Of a stretch of 64,000 nt of DNA, positions 1 to 12,014 are shown piece by piece. The notes beneath the pieces are model-generated. The model searched no databases, had not been told where the DNA came from, and saw only the letters and a list, made by a program, of their open reading frames with translations. The first letter of the stretch is position 1. The number at the start of each line of letters is the position of its first letter. The stretch spans positions 15,718,001-15,782,000 of the forward strand of contig NC_133401.1 of assembly GCF_047511655.1 (NCBI RefSeq), read 5' to 3'. A program made the translations under genes and the position numbers. Source of the DNA: Castor canadensis. Lineage: Eukaryota > Chordata > Mammalia > Rodentia > Castoridae.

Positions 1-990
1 GGTGGGAATGTAAGCTAGTACAACCACTATAGAAAACAGTATGGAGACTCCTTACAAAGACTAAAAATAGAACTGCCATATTATCCAGCAATCCCACTCC
101 TAGGGATATACCAGAAGGAATGTGACTCAGGTTACAACAAAGGTATCTGCACACTCATGTTTACTGCAGCACTATTCACAATAGCTAAGCTATGGAAACA
201 GTTAAGATGCCTCACTACTGACTAATGGATTAAGAAAATGTGGTACTTGTACACAATGGAATTTTACTCAGCCACAAAGAATGAAGTTTTGCCATTTGCT
301 GATAAATGGATGGAACTGGAGAACATCATCTTACATGAAGTTAGCCAGGCTCAGAGGCCAAAAGTCGCAAGTTCTCTCTCATATGTGGAAAACAGACCTA
401 AAATAAATGTGCAATACTATGGGACACTGGTCACACTAAGGGGAGGTTATGCATGGGAAGGATAGGGCAAGGGAAGGAAACAAAAACTTGAATGTGGTAG
501 ATGAGCTCTCTGTACAGGAATGAATACAGAAACCTTAAACTGGCTGGGGCCACCATGGGAAGAGGACTAGGGAGCAGTGAAGAGGAATACAGGAGATGAA
601 CCAATTGGGATTGTAATACATATATGTATGAGAACAACAACCAAAACTATCATGTTTTTCTTTTCTTCTTTTCTCCTTTTTCTTCTACAAAACCAGAGAA
701 CAGGAGGCAGAACATGTCCTGCCCAAGGAGGTGGTGGGAGGGGCACCAGTGGGAAGGGCAGGTGGTGGGGAAAGGGGATATAAGGGTGAATACAGTGCAA
801 AAAATGTGTACACATGCATGTAGATGCAAAACTGATACCTGTTGAAACTGTTCCAGAAATCGGGGAAAGGGGGATGAAGGAGAGCAGTGGAAGGGGTGAA
901 TTTAAGTATGATATGTTTGATATATCGTAAGAACTCTTGTAATGCCACAATGTATCCCCACCCAGCACAACAATAAAGGAAAAAAAAAAT
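1..990 (+). mobile_element. L1 3' fragment (ORF2 C-terminus plus 3'UTR)
   Basis: The first ~460 bases translate, with stops, into the C-terminal end of L1 ORF2 (a WYLYTMEFYSATKNE-type segment at 239-286). A purine- and G-rich 3'UTR follows, with an AATAAA and an A-rich tail at about 970-990. The element continues leftward out of the window. It is more diverged than the L1 at 3.4-8.3 kb and is not functional. It lies in the intron between the KRAB-B and finger exons of the ZNF235-like gene, antisense to that gene. Confidence 0.85.
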
Positions 991-1029
991 AAGGAACACA
1001 CTGGACCATACAGGCATAGGTAATAACTT

Positions 1030-1290
1030 CATGATTGGAATTCTAATAGCTCAGCAATTAAGAGAAAGGATTGACAAATGGGACAGAAACTGAAAAGCTT
1101 CTATTCTGTATAGCAAAAGAAACAGTCATCAGACTGGAGAAACAGCCCACAGAATGGGAGAAAATCTTTGCCAGCTATACATCTGACAAGGGATTAATAA
1201 CTAGAATACACAGGAAGCTCAAAAAACTAACCTCTCAAAGAGTTAACAACCCTCTCAGAAAATGGGCAAATGAACTGAACAGAACATAGA
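1030..1290 (+). mobile_element. L1 ORF2 C-terminal fragment
   Basis: The translation resembles the L1 ORF2 stretch just before the C-terminus ([20 protein letters not shown] at about 1137-1196), the same region seen at 7,130-7,190 in the longer L1. It is a separate fragment that begins just after the A-rich tail of the preceding L1. Confidence 0.8.
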
Positions 1291-1892
1291 AAATACTGAA
1301 CCATCCAATCTATATGTGAATATAACATAACTTACTGCACTGTAAACTGCTGAATATTAGAGGGGCAGGTGACAGAGAGTAAGTAACAAGGGAGGGGCTA
1401 ATCTGATTGAAGTACAATGTATACAAGTCTGAAACGCCAAGGTGAAACCCCCTTGGACCAACAGTACACTCTTTTACAAAATCAAGGACAAGAACGCACA
1501 CCAGGACTTCTCCAGTGGTGGACACCAGTGGAAGGGGGTGGGTAGAGAGATAAATGAAGTAGGAGTGCATGGAGGTTTACTGGACAAGGGCATTCTAGTC
1601 AGAGGAAAGAAAGCAAAAGACTCTGGAACAGAGGCATAATTGTCATTTGGAGGAAGCAGTCATCTGGCAGAGACAGAGGAAAAGGGAAGTGACAGGAGAA
1701 AAACATAGGATGGTAAAGCCAGGGGAAGGAGCAGGTCTTGTACAGCCTTAAAAACCCCATCAGAAGGTTGCATTTTACTGAGTGAAAGGGAAGGGAAAGA
1801 CTGGCGTTCAGAAGGTCCCTTGGGTTGCCGTGAGAGGAGATTACCCAGCAGAGTGACTGGACTGCTACCTCTGACTCCAGCTGCAGTCTCAC
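1291..1892. other. intronic sequence, possibly L1-derived at its left end
   Basis: No convincing gene is visible. The segment to about 1,640 is purine-rich and may be an L1 3'UTR remnant continuing the fragment before it, but I cannot align it with confidence. The part from 1,650 is intron downstream of the KRAB-B exon. Confidence 0.4.
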
Positions 1893-1988
1893 CTGAGCGC
1901 CTACCTGCCTGGGTTTGGATCTCCTTCATCCAAAGCTTTTCCTCCCTCTCCAACTGGGATATCATGTCTGGTTTGAAGGACTGATGTC
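1893..1988 (-). CDS. ZNF235: ZNF235-like gene, KRAB-B box exon
   Basis: This 96-bp exon runs from an acceptor (CTTTCCACAG, then GACATCAG) to a donor (GCGCTCAG, then GTGAGA), the standard length for a KRAB-B exon. Its first two bases complete a Gly codon begun in the KRAB-A exon. It then encodes HQSFKPDMISQLEREEKLWM followed by a KEIQTQAGRRS-type tail. From knowledge of the family this is nearest to ZNF235 (mouse Zfp93), which shares the FKPDMISQLEREEKLWMKE core. KRAB-B strengthens TRIM28 recruitment by the A box. The zinc-finger exon should lie left of position 1. The orthology is inferred from this tail and from the position next to ZFP112 in the same orientation; other members of the cluster are close paralogues. 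Confidence 0.85.
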
Positions 1989-2295
1989 CTGTGGAAAGAT
2001 AGGGTTTAAGTGAGAATGCTAAAGACAGAGTACTGCAAAGGTTTGGCTCTGATCCCTCAGCACAAGGCTCCACCCTGCACTCCTCAAGCAGCATTTATCA
2101 AACATTTTTATCATGACACCATGTCAGGAATACATTTAGGAACATTAGAAATACATTATTATCACATGCGGTCTACTGAAAATCCGAGGTGCAACTATCT
2201 GCTTCTGACCAATCTCTGTTTCATCTCATTGTTCTGTCTCATATTCCTTACTGCAAGCAGTTATAATAATAGCTACAACATAAAGCAACTGCTAA

Positions 2296-2515
2296 GAGCT
2301 GGGCAAGGTAGTGCACACCTGTAATCCCATCTACTTGTGAGGCAGAGACAGGAGCATCCCAAGTTCAAGGCCATCCCAGTTATTAAGATTCTGTCTCAAA
2401 ATCAAAGTAGTAATAAAAAGACCAAGGGCGAGGCTCAAGTGGTAGAGCACAGGCCTAGCATGCAGGAGGCCACTGGTCCAATCCCCAGGACCACAAAAAC
2501 ACAAAGAGCTGCTGA
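2296..2515 (+). repeat. B1-dID dimeric SINE
   Basis: A B1-type left half (CACACCTGTAATCCCA) is followed by an ID-type half (GGCTCAAGTGGTAGAGCACA ... ending CCAGGACCACAAAAAC). It lies in the intron between the KRAB-A and KRAB-B exons, antisense to the gene. Confidence 0.85.
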
Positions 2516-2886
2516 GGAACTCAGACACTGTCACTCTACTTAATTATACAAATGCTGATGCAATTTACTAAACTCCAGGACCTACCACTGGATCATGACT
2601 TACAAGTTTAAAAAGGTGTAAGAAATAAGGACCAAGGAACGCTAAACTCAACCGTTATAATTCATTTGCAAAAGATGAGTTTGCCTTGGAACTAAGATCA
2701 GCAATGTCTCCGTTCCCCAAAGGAAATGGAAAACTCTGGTCTCTGGACAGTTACACTGACTTGAGATAGTGGGCAGAGACCAGGGATGCTACTGAATGAA
2801 CTGCCCCAAAATGCACTGGCTGGGCCCCACGACAAGCATCACTCAGCCCAAATGTCAATACCGCCATGGTTGAGAAATCCTGTTCA

Positions 2887-3069
<183 letters not shown>

Positions 3070-3390
3070 CTACAACATGGCACATAAAATCTCAATCCTA
3101 CGTGTAATGGCCACTGGGAATCCAGCAACTATTTCAGTAGAGTTCCTATTCCTCCCTTTCCACAATGATAGCAAAAATGGTGTTTGGAGGAGGTGAGTGA
3201 AAAAAGAAAAATACTGATACATGTAACATGGTGGCCTTAACATAGGTGCACTTAGAACTATCATTGTTAACTCATGATGTTGACAAAGTTTACATTTTGA
3301 GAGTGTCAAATCTTGTCAGAAATTCTTTGCTAATTTTATACTGATAGTTTCTGGTAATGTCTATGTTCTCCCACTGTGCAGTACAAGAAC

Positions 3391-3964
3391 TCACTGTCTC
3401 CATCAAAAGACCAAACCTGAGAATCATGGGCATTGAAGAAGGAGAAGAGGTGCAAGCAAAGGGAATGAGTAATATATTCAACAAAATAATAACAGAAAAT
3501 TTCCCAAATCTAGAGAAAAATATTCCCATACAGATGCAAGAGGCCTCCAGAACACCAAACAGACCAGATCAAAATACAACTACCCCATGACATATCATCA
3601 TTAAAACAACAAGTACAGAACTAGGGAAAGAATACTGAAGGCTGTAAGAGAGAAAAAACAAGTAACTTACAAAGGTAAACCCATCAAAATCACAGCAGAC
3701 TTCTCAACAGAAACATTAAAAGCAAGAAGAGCTTGGGGTGAGATCTTCCGGGCACTGAATGAAAATAACTTCAACCCTAGGATACTCTACCCAGCAAAAT
3801 TATCATTCAAAATAGATGGAGCAATAAAAGTCTTCCACGATAAGCAGAAACTAAAACAATATGTGACTACAAAGCCACCACTACAAAAGACTCTTCAAGG
3901 GATTCTACACACAGAAAGTGAAACCCAACATAACCATGAAAAGACAGGCAGCACCAAACTATAG
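3391..3964 (+). pseudogene. L1 ORF1 remnant (C-terminal part)
   Basis: The translation recovers an RNA-binding ORF1 C-terminal region (NLRIMGIEEGEE ... FHDKQKLKQY ...) ending at a stop at 3,962-3,964. In-frame stops and frameshifts break it, and the N-terminal coiled coil is missing because the element is 5'-truncated. It belongs to the L1 that continues to about 8,345. Confidence 0.85.
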
Positions 3965-4044
3965 GAAAAGAAAAAGCAATAAAGTAGAGAGTAACTTCAA
4001 CTTAGATACACACAATCAAACCTTCAAACAACTAAGACAACTAA

Positions 4045-7000
4045 ATGACAGGAATCACCACATACCTATCAGTACTAACACTTAATGTTAACAGACTTAA
4101 TTCACCCATCAAAAGGCACTGCTTGACGAAATGGATTAAAAAGGAAGATCCAACAATTTGTTGCTTACAGGAGACCCATCTCACCGGCAGAAATAACCAT
4201 AGGCTTAGGATGAAAGGCTGGAAGAAGATTTACCAAGCGAATGGCCCCCGAAAACAGGCAGGAGTAGCAATACTTATCTCTGACAAAGTAGACTTCAAAC
4301 CTACATTGATCAAATGAGATAAAGAAGGACATTCCATATGAATAAAAGGGGAAATAGACCAAAAGGAGATAATAATTATCAACCTATATGCACCCAATGT
4401 CAATGCATCCAATTTCATCAAACAAACCCTGAAAGACCTAAAAGCATATATTAACTCCAACACAGTGGTTGTGGGAGACTTTAACACCCCATTATCATCA
4501 ATAGATAAGTCATCCAAACAAAAAATCAATAAATAAATCCAAGATCTAAAATATACAATAGATCAAATGGGCCTACTTGATGTCGACAGAACATTTCATC
4601 CAACTTCTACACAATATACATTCTTCTCAGCAGCCCATGGAACCTTCTCCAAAATAGATTATATCTTAGGGCACAAAGCAAGCCTCAGCAAATATAAGGA
4701 AATAGAAATTATAGCATGCATACTATCTGATCACAATGCAATAAAACTAGAACTCAACAACAAAAGTAAAAACAAAAAACTTGCAAACAGCTTTAAACTA
4801 AATAACTCATTGCTGAATGAACAATGGGTCACTCATGAAATAAAAGAGGAAATTTAAAAAGTTCCTGGAAGTCAATGAAAATGAAAACACAACCTACCAG
4901 AACCTATGGGACACAGCAAAGGCAGTCCTGAGAGGAAAGTTTATAGCCATGAGTGCATATATTAAAAAGTCTGAAAGATCCCAAATCAATGACCTAATGA
5001 CACATCTCAAACTCCTAGAAAAACAAGAACAAGCAAATCCCAAAACAAATAGAAGGAGAGAAATAATAAAAATAAGAGCTGAAATCAATGAAACAGAAAC
5101 CAAAAAACCATTCAAAGAATTAATGAAGCAAAATTTGATTTTTTGAAAAAATAAACAAGATCAACAGACCCCTGGCAAACCTGACTAAAATGAGGAGAGA
5201 AAAAACCCAAATTAGTAGAATCAGGAATGCTAAAGGGGAGATAACAACAAACACCATGGAAGTCCAGGAAATCATCAGAGACTACTTTGAGAACCTATAT
5301 TCAAATAAATTTGAAAATCTTAAAGAAATGGACAGATTTCTAGACACATATGATCATCCAAAACTGAACCAAGAGGAAATTATCACCTGAATAGATCTAT
5401 AACACAAAATGAAATTGAAGCAGCAATCAAGAGTCTCCCCAAAAAGAAAAGTCCAGGATCTGATGGATTCTCTGCTGAATTCTATCAGACCTTTAAAGAA
5501 CTGATACCAACCCTCCTTAAACTGTTCCACGAAATAGAAAGGGAAGGAAAACTGCCAAACACATTTTATGAAGCCAGTATTACACTTATCCCAAAACCAG
5601 GCAGAGACACCTCCAAAAAGGAGAACTATAGGTCAATCTCCTTAATGAACATTGATGCAAAATTCCTCAATAAAATAATGGCAAACCGAATTCAACAACA
5701 CATCAAAAAGATTATTCACCACGACCAAGTAGGCTTCATCCCAGGAATGCAGGGGTGCTTCAACATATGAAAATCAATAAATGAAATAAACCACATTAAC
5801 AGAAGCAAAGACAAAAACCACTTGATCATCTCAATAGATGCAGAAAAAGCCTTTGATAAGATCCAACACCATTTCATGATAAAAGCTCTAAGAAAACGAG
5901 GAATAGAAGGAAAGTTCCTCAACATTATAAAAGCTATATATGACAAACCTACAGCCAGCATTATACTTAACGGAGAAAAACTGAAACCATTCCCTCTAAA
6001 ATCAGGAACTAGACAAGGATGCCCACTATCTCCACTCCTATTCAACATAGTACTGGAATTCCTAGCCAGAGCAATTAGGCAAGAAGAAGGAATAAAAGGA
6101 AGACAAATAGGTAAAGGAACTGTCAAAATATCCCTATTTGCAGATGACATGATCCTATACCTTAAAGACCCAAAAAATCTACTCAGAAGCTTCTAGACAT
6201 CATCAATAGCTACAACAAGGTAGCAGGATATAAAATCAACACAGAAAAATCATTAGCATTTCTATACACTAACTATGAACAAACTGAAAAAGAATACATG
6301 AAAACAATTCCATTTACAATAGCCTCAAAAAAAATCAAATACCTAGGTGTAAACCTAACAAAAGATGTGAAAGACCTCTAAAAGGAAAACTATACATTCT
6401 GAAGAAAGAGATTGAGGAAGACTATAGAAAGTGGAGACATCTCCCATGTTCATGGATGGGTAGAATCAACATAGTAAAACTGTCTATACTCCCAAAAGTA
6501 ATCTACATGTTTAATGCAATTCCCATCAAAATTCCAATGACATTCATTAAAGAGATTGAAAAATCTACCATTAACTTTATATGGGAACACAAGAGGCCAC
6601 GAATAGCCAAGGCAATACTCAGTCAAAAAAACAATGCTGGAGGTATCACAATACCTGACTTCAAACTATATTACAAAGCAATAACAATAAAAACAGCATG
6701 GTACTGGCACAAAAACAGACATGAAGACAAGTGGAACAGAATAGAGGACCCAGATATGAAGCCACAAAACTATAACCAACTTGTCTTTGACAAAGGCGCT
6801 AAAAATATATGATGGAGAAAAAGCAGCCTCTTCAACAAAAACTGCTGGGAAAACTGGTTAGCAGTCTGCAAAAAACTGAAACTAGATCCATGTATATCAC
6901 CCTATACCGAGATTAACTCAAAATGGATCAAGGATCTTAATATCAGACCACAAACTCTAAAGTTGATACAGGAAAGAATAGGAAATACTCTGGAGTTAGT

Positions 7001-7860
7001 AGGCATAGGTAAGAACTTTCTCAACAGAACCCCAGCAGCACAGCAACTAAGAGATAGCATAGATAAATGGGACTTCATAAAACTAAAAAGCTTCTGCTCA
7101 TCAAAAGAAATGGTCTCTAAACTGAAGAGAACACCCACAGAGTGGGAGAAAATATTTTCCAGCTACACATGAGACAAAGGACTGATAAACAGAATATATA
7201 GGGAACTTAAAAAACTAAATTCTCCCAAAATTAATGAACCAATAAAGAAATGGGCAAGTGAACTAAACACAGCTTTCTCAAAAGAAGAAATTCAAATGGC
7301 CAAAAAACATGAAAAAATGCTCACCATCTCTAGCAATAAAGGAAATGCAAATTAAAACCACACTGAGATTCCACCTCACCCCTGTTAGAATAGCCATCAT
7401 CAGCAACACCACCAACAACAGGTGTTGACGAGGATGCAGGGGAAAAGGAACCCTCTTACACTGCTGGTGGGAATGTAAACTAGCACAACCACTCTGGAAA
7501 AAAATGTGGTGGCTACTTTAAAAGCTAAACATTGATCTACCATTTGATCCAGCAATACCACTCTTGGGGATATACCCAAAAGACTGTGACAGAGGTTACT
7601 CCAGAGGCACCTGCACACCCATGTTTATTGCGGCACTATTCACAATAGCCAAGTTATGGAAACAGCCAAGATGCCCCACTACTGACAAATGGATCAAGAA
7701 AATGTGGTATCTATACACAATGGAATTTTATGCAGCCATGAAGAACGAAATGTTATCATTTGCTGGTAAATGGATGGAATTGGAGAACATCATTCTGAGT
7801 GAGGTTAGCCTGGGCCAAAAGACCAAAAATCGTATGTCCTACCTCATATGTGGACATTAG
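4045..7860 (+). pseudogene. L1 ORF2 remnant (endonuclease and reverse transcriptase)
   Basis: ORF2 starts MTGITTYLSVLTLNVNRLNS and keeps the apurinic endonuclease motif CCLQETHL. The reverse transcriptase region (5,820-6,200) keeps the PLSPLLFN block and the catalytic FADD at 6,137-6,148. The C-terminal region ends at a stop at 7,858-7,860. Several stops (for example at 4,318 and at 6,196) and frame changes split it, so it cannot make a working protein. Its longest open pieces are near 4,045-4,317, 4,567-4,857, 5,822-6,196 and 6,456-6,812. Confidence 0.9.
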
Positions 7861-8227
7861 ATCAAGGGCAAACACAACAATGGGATTGGACTATGAGCAC
7901 ATGATAAAAGTGAGCGTATACAAGGGAGGTGTGAGGATAGGTAAGACACCTAAAAAACTAGCTAGCATTTGTTGCCCTTAACGCAGAGAAACTAAAGCAG
8001 ATACCTTAAAAGCAACTGAGGCCAATAGGAAAAGGGGACCAGGAACTAGAGAAAAGGTTAGATCAAAAAGAATTAACCTAGAAGGTAACACCCACGCACA
8101 GGAAATTAATGTGTGTCAACTCCCTGTATAGCTATCCTTACCTCAACTAGCAAAAACCCTTGTTCCTTCCTATTATTGCTTATACTCTCTCTACAACAAA
8201 ATTAGAGAGAAGGGCAAAATAGTTTCT

Positions 8228-8300
8228 GCGGGGGGGGGGGGGTGCGGGGAGAGGGAGGGGGCAGAGTGGGTGGTAAGGGGGGGGACAGGGGGGAGAAATG
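8228..8300 (+). repeat. G-rich tract in L1 3'UTR
   Basis: It contains an uninterrupted run of about a dozen G followed by several further runs of four or more G, which fits a G-quadruplex motif. The equivalent part of the second L1 (about 31,005-31,065) is also G-rich but lacks the long homopolymer. Confidence 0.8.
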
Positions 8301-8357
8301 ACCCAAGCCTTGTATGCACATATGAATAATAAAACAATGAAAAAAATTTTTAATAAA

Positions 8358-8425
8358 GAAAATGTGGCATTTTTATACAATGTAACTTTATTCAGCCACA
8401 AAGAAGAATGAAATTCCTCACTGTA
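8358..8425 (+). mobile_element. short L1 ORF2 C-terminal fragment
   Basis: AAAATGTGGCATTTTTATAC onward matches the L1 ORF2 C-terminal segment also seen at 235-300 and 7,700-7,750. It directly follows the tail of the longer L1. Confidence 0.7.
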
Positions 8426-8469
8426 CGTGTTCAGAAACACTCCCCGTCTCTCAACTGCAGCAGCACTCA

Positions 8470-8640
8470 GGGGCAAGGTTAAGAGCACAGGCTCTGGAAC
8501 CTGACTGCTTCCGTTCACACTCCCAGGCTCTGTCCCCTACTTGCTTTGGGACCTCGGACAAGTCATCTCACTTCTCCTTACCTCATCTCCCTCATCTGTA
8601 TAACATTTCCTATGTCAGGACTGGATGAGTAAAACCACAC
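8470..8640 (+). repeat. MIR SINE
   Basis: GGTTAAGAGCACAGGCTCTG, then the CTTGCTTTGGGACCTCGGAC core region and CCTCATCTGTATAACAT, are diagnostic of the ancient mammalian MIR family. Confidence 0.85.
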
Positions 8641-9695
8641 AGGACTCAGGATGGTGTGTGATACACAGTAACTCCCAGCTATCAACACTGTCACCATTTG
8701 CTTCGCCCACTCATGGCTGCACAGTAGTCCATAAAAGCATTGCATAGGTCAATAAGTTTAAACTTTAAAATTTTACATAGTTCTCAGCAAACTTGACTGC
8801 TTATTTCTTTAGCATAAATTCCAAGAAGCAGTATTTGCACTGTCATAAAAATGTGTACCTTTAGTTTCTTAATATAATGGCAATTTTTCTAATTAATTTA
8901 TTCTCTAAAAGGATATAAGTATTCCTGATTCTCCAGCTCTGGCCAAAACTGGATATTACTTTATTGTATAAACCTTGGGTAATTTGGTAAGTGATGAAAA
9001 CAACTCTTCTTCAAAACTTGTGAGGCAGGTGCTCTACCATTTGAACCACACCTCCAGCTCCAATCTATTTTATTTTAAGAAAAGATTATTTCACATTTTG
9101 CCTATTCATTTACTTCCTCTGTCCTACTGGGAGTATCACACAAATCAGGAAGATTTCTATCCAGCAGATTAGCCCTCTTTCAAGAATGTACAATTCCTCA
9201 CTCCCGCACCCACCCCTATTATTTGCGTCTAACACTGTGCACAGTGCTCTTCTGCATAGAAACTGGTTTTCATCTAAAGACTTCTTACTTCTGCGTCTGT
9301 TTTGGTTGGAGTTCTGGGTAGCCAGCCGTGTACAAGACCAGCTGACACATCTGGTGAAGAGCCAGGCACTAGAAAGGGAGCCAGGTGAGGGGCAATGTCA
9401 TTTTGGAGCCTTTGCCCACCAGGACATGCCAGGACACAGGCAACCTGGCTCCAGGCCCTGAACTGAGGACTGTGTTTTCTTCTGGGTTTTGTCACCCGAA
9501 TGGAACATCTGCAACACCTGCTGTAGGCACTGGAAACTTCAGTGTCCGCTGGCACTGAGTGAGCCTCAGTACTGTCTGGAGGTTTCCGAACATGTCCCCC
9601 ATGTTTAAAATGCTGGTAGAACCACCTTGACCCTCAACCCGCCGTTCCCTGGAGTAAATGCCTAGCAAATCCCCTTGGAGCTATTAGATGTTTAA
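8641..9695. other. intron sequence without a recognisable gene
   Basis: No coding signal is visible. A short antisense ID SINE remnant (GGCAGGTGCTCTACCATTTG, about 9,015-9,060) is present. The rest is unassigned intron of the ZNF235-like gene. Confidence 0.6.
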
Positions 9696-9699
9696 AATT

Positions 9700-9815
9700 A
9701 TGTCCCAGCACCTGAGAGGCTGAGGCTGGAGGACTGTGAGACAGAGGCCAGCCTGGACTACATAGTAAGACCCCGTCTCCAAAAAACCACCACCACCAAC
9801 AACAAAAACAAACAT
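9700..9815 (+). repeat. B1 SINE
   Basis: CCAGCACCTGAGAGGCTGAG and GCCAGCCTGGACTACATAGT are B1 monomer sequence, ending in CCCCGTCTCCAAAAAACCACC. Confidence 0.85.
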
Positions 9816-10099
9816 CTAAGCATGTATTAATTTAAAATAACTGATACGTTAATAAATTAAACAAAATACTATAACACATGAATTGATCCTAGTACTAAAA
9901 GAAAAACCTTTTTGTTTGAAACAACTGAAATTACTTTTGAGTTCAGTATCACCTAGTTCCTTCCACAAAGTGAAGCAGCACACGTGTGAAAGCTAGGACT
10001 CTCTAGAAGTTAAGAACAACAAGTAGAATCCTCAGAATTCCTAATTGGGAAAAGTTATGTAGGAAAAGCATCAGGGCAAGTATCTTTAAAATGGCAAAA

Positions 10100-10320
10100 T
10101 CAAGGGGTGGGTGTGTGACAAGTACCTGTTATTCCAGCTGCCTGAGGAAGCACAAACAGGAGGATAGTGATCCAGGCAAACCCCGGCATAAAAAGGGAGA
10201 CCCTCTCTCAAAAATAACCAACACGAAAGGGCTAGTGGAGTGGGTCAAGTGGTAGAGTGCTTGCCTAGCAAATGCGAGGCCCTGAGTTCAAACCCCACTG
10301 CTGCAAAAACAAATCAATAA
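10100..10320 (+). repeat. B1-dID dimeric SINE
   Basis: A diverged B1 half is followed by a well-preserved ID half (GGGTCAAGTGGTAGAGTGCT ... GAGTTCAAACCCCACTGCTG) and an A-rich tail. It ends about 25 bp from the donor side of the ATG exon. Confidence 0.85.
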
Positions 10321-10346
10321 AAAACAGAAAGGCAAACCCAACTTAC

Positions 10347-10377
10347 CTGGACCTTGGTCATTGTTCTCCTCTTGCTT
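10347..10377 (-). CDS. ZNF235: ZNF235-like gene, first coding exon (MTKVQ)
   Basis: A pyrimidine-rich acceptor (CCCTTTTCCAG) precedes a 31-bp exon. Its last 15 bases are ATG ACC AAG GTC CAG, followed by a strong donor GTAAGT. The start codon is at 10,361-10,359. Short MTK-type first coding exons are normal for this KRAB-ZNF subfamily, and the ZFP112 copy in this window begins MTKLQ. The codons splice in phase 0 to the KRAB-A exon. The upstream part of the exon is 5'UTR. Confidence 0.88.
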
Positions 10378-10826
10378 CTGGAAAAGGGCAGCGTTCTGGG
10401 GAGGCGACACTGGGGAGGGAAAAGACATGGGAGATGCTGGGGATGCAGCTGGTCCAGATGAGCAGCACATGACTCTCGCTGGAGCTTTGCACATGGCTTA
10501 GTGAGGAGGGGGAGCTGAATTTCAGCTGCGCCTGGACCCCTCAGCTTGCAGCCTTTACTCATCAACTGACCACACAAGAGTCCTAACCCAAATGCTTCCT
10601 GTCCACCTTCCAAACCTGGGGACAGAGGAGACGAGACGTAATGGGGTCAAGCGGCCTAACGCTAATTCCCACCCTTCTGTGTACCTTGTCTCCTCCATCA
10701 TAATCACCATTGATTTTCCAGTAAGTATAACTGCTTGCAGATGTCATGAAGCTGGAAAAGCCTCAACCAAGTCTGTTTTCCCAGGTGCATGAAGTTAATA
10801 CCCAACAAAAACCGAGGACTCTGCAA
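10378..10826. other. intron 1 sequence, unassigned
   Basis: No second gene or clear repeat was recognised between the acceptor of the ATG exon and the ERV target site. Confidence 0.5.
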
Positions 10827-10830
10827 GAAA
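10827..10830 (+). repeat. target-site duplication GAAA, left copy
   Basis: GAAA abuts the TG of the 5' LTR and is repeated at 17,795-17,798 directly after the CA of the 3' LTR. A 4-bp duplication is typical of gamma-type retroviral integrases. Confidence 0.85.
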
Positions 10831-11225
10831 TGAAATGGTTAAAAGACTTAGCCAAAGGAAAGCCGTTAATCATGTGTCACCTTAGTTTTAAGCAGAAAGA
10901 GGTTCATGAAAAATCTGATTCCCATAGAGACAAGGAAAACAGAAGGAGCCAAAGCGGGATGAGGATAAACGGTTGTGTTGACTGTGTTCACTTACGCTTC
11001 GCAATAGCAACTAACAGCCATTGTTGCGCTTCTGTACCTGGGCTACCTTGCTTCACAACGATTGTCAAACAGGACATATTTTTGCCTTTATAAACCCTGC
11101 TTAAAGTCAGAACAGGGCTGCTCTAAGGGCCAACAACCTGTTGGTCAGAGCAGTCGCCAGCTGGCAAATAAAGACTCTCCTTTAAAGTCCTTTTTGGGTG
11201 GTCGTGCCTCAGTTGACTCGTAACA
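10831..11225 (+). repeat. 5' LTR of the ERV1 provirus
   Basis: The 395-bp LTR begins TGAAATGG and ends GTAACA. It has a TATA-like TTTATAAA near 11,087-11,094 and an AATAAA at 11,167-11,172, which define U3, R and U5 in the usual order. Confidence 0.92.
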
Positions 11226-11227
11226 TT

Positions 11228-11245
11228 TGGAGGCCCCAGCGAGAT
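11228..11245 (+). promoter_or_regulatory. primer-binding site, Thr-tRNA-like
   Basis: TGGAGGCCCCAGCGAGAT lies two bases after the 5' LTR. From memory it is close to the complement of the 3' end of a threonine tRNA (…CTGGGGCCTCCA). The family assignment is inference. Confidence 0.65.
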
Positions 11246-11653
11246 CTTTTTAACAACCCCTAAAGACGCTGGTAGAGTCTTGATCTCTTGGGACTCCACA
11301 GAGCCCAACAGGGAGGAGGCCCAAGGGAGTGGCCACTGAGAGACGTTCCTCAGCCCCAGGACATACCTCCTTATCCTCATGGGTGACAAATGGAGTTGGG
11401 AGACACCAATCCTCACAGCGGAGAGTCATATGGTCAGGAAAACCTCCGGAAGTGAGGGAGATTCAGAGGAAGGCTGGATGCATTACTTCCCGAATCCCGG
11501 GCGGTGGCGAGACGTCACCCCAACCCCTGGTCTGTCTGGTCTAGTTCTGTGTGGACACAAGTCATTGTCTTTGTTCTGTGTGTCTGTTTTGTCATTTCGT
11601 GTTTAACATTTTTAGACCACCCCAGGTGACTGGAGGACAACTGGAACTACAAC

Positions 11654-12010
11654 ATGGGACAATCTTCATCTACCTCCAGCCCTTTGCAATGTATGCTGAC
11701 TAACCTTTCTTCTTTCTAGAAGAAGGCTTTAGACCTGGGGGCCTCTTGTGATGCCTTTACACTGAGAAAACTGTGAATTAGATTGGACTTCATTTGGTGT
11801 GGGATGGCCTGCTGAGGGGACTTTTGATTTGCCTACAGCCTATGGATGGAACGGCCTGGCCACCCTGACCAGATTCCTTATATTCTGACCTGATTGAAGT
11901 CTTATCTGAAAAGCCTTCCTGGCTACAAAAGTGCATAAAAGGAGGCATAGGCTGCTCAAAGGTTCTCCTACCCACTAAGCCCCCTAAACCATCATCATTT
12001 GCACGTTTGG
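11654..12010 (+). pseudogene. ERV gag, matrix part
   Basis: It starts ATG GGA CAA (MGQ), the myristoylation start of gamma-type Gag, but reaches a stop after about 21 codons. After a frame change, a matrix-like stretch containing FGVGWPAEGTFDLP appears at about 11,785-11,835. It is interrupted by further stops and is not functional. Confidence 0.8.
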
Positions 12011-12014
12011 AAGG

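Larger units (their letters stand above)
3385..8345 (+). mobile_element. 5'-truncated L1, ORF1 end to 3' tail
   Basis: One L1 copy in the sense direction, comprising the ORF1 C-terminal part, an ~80-bp inter-ORF spacer, ORF2 (about 4,045-7,860), a 3'UTR with a long G-rich tract, and an AATAATAAAAC tail near 8,330. From about 5,780 it closely resembles the L1 at 28,541-31,147, so both belong to one relatively young subfamily. It sits in the large intron between the ATG exon and the KRAB-A exon, antisense to the ZNF235-like gene. Confidence 0.9.

Noticed and set aside
5716..6150. 144-codon frame on the minus strand
   Set aside because: Antisense shadow of the L1 reverse transcriptase; the same shadow recurs at 28,632-28,913.
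10314..10613. 99-codon minus-strand frame covering the ATG exon
   Set aside because: It reads through the splice sites of the MTKVQ exon in a different frame and has no domain.
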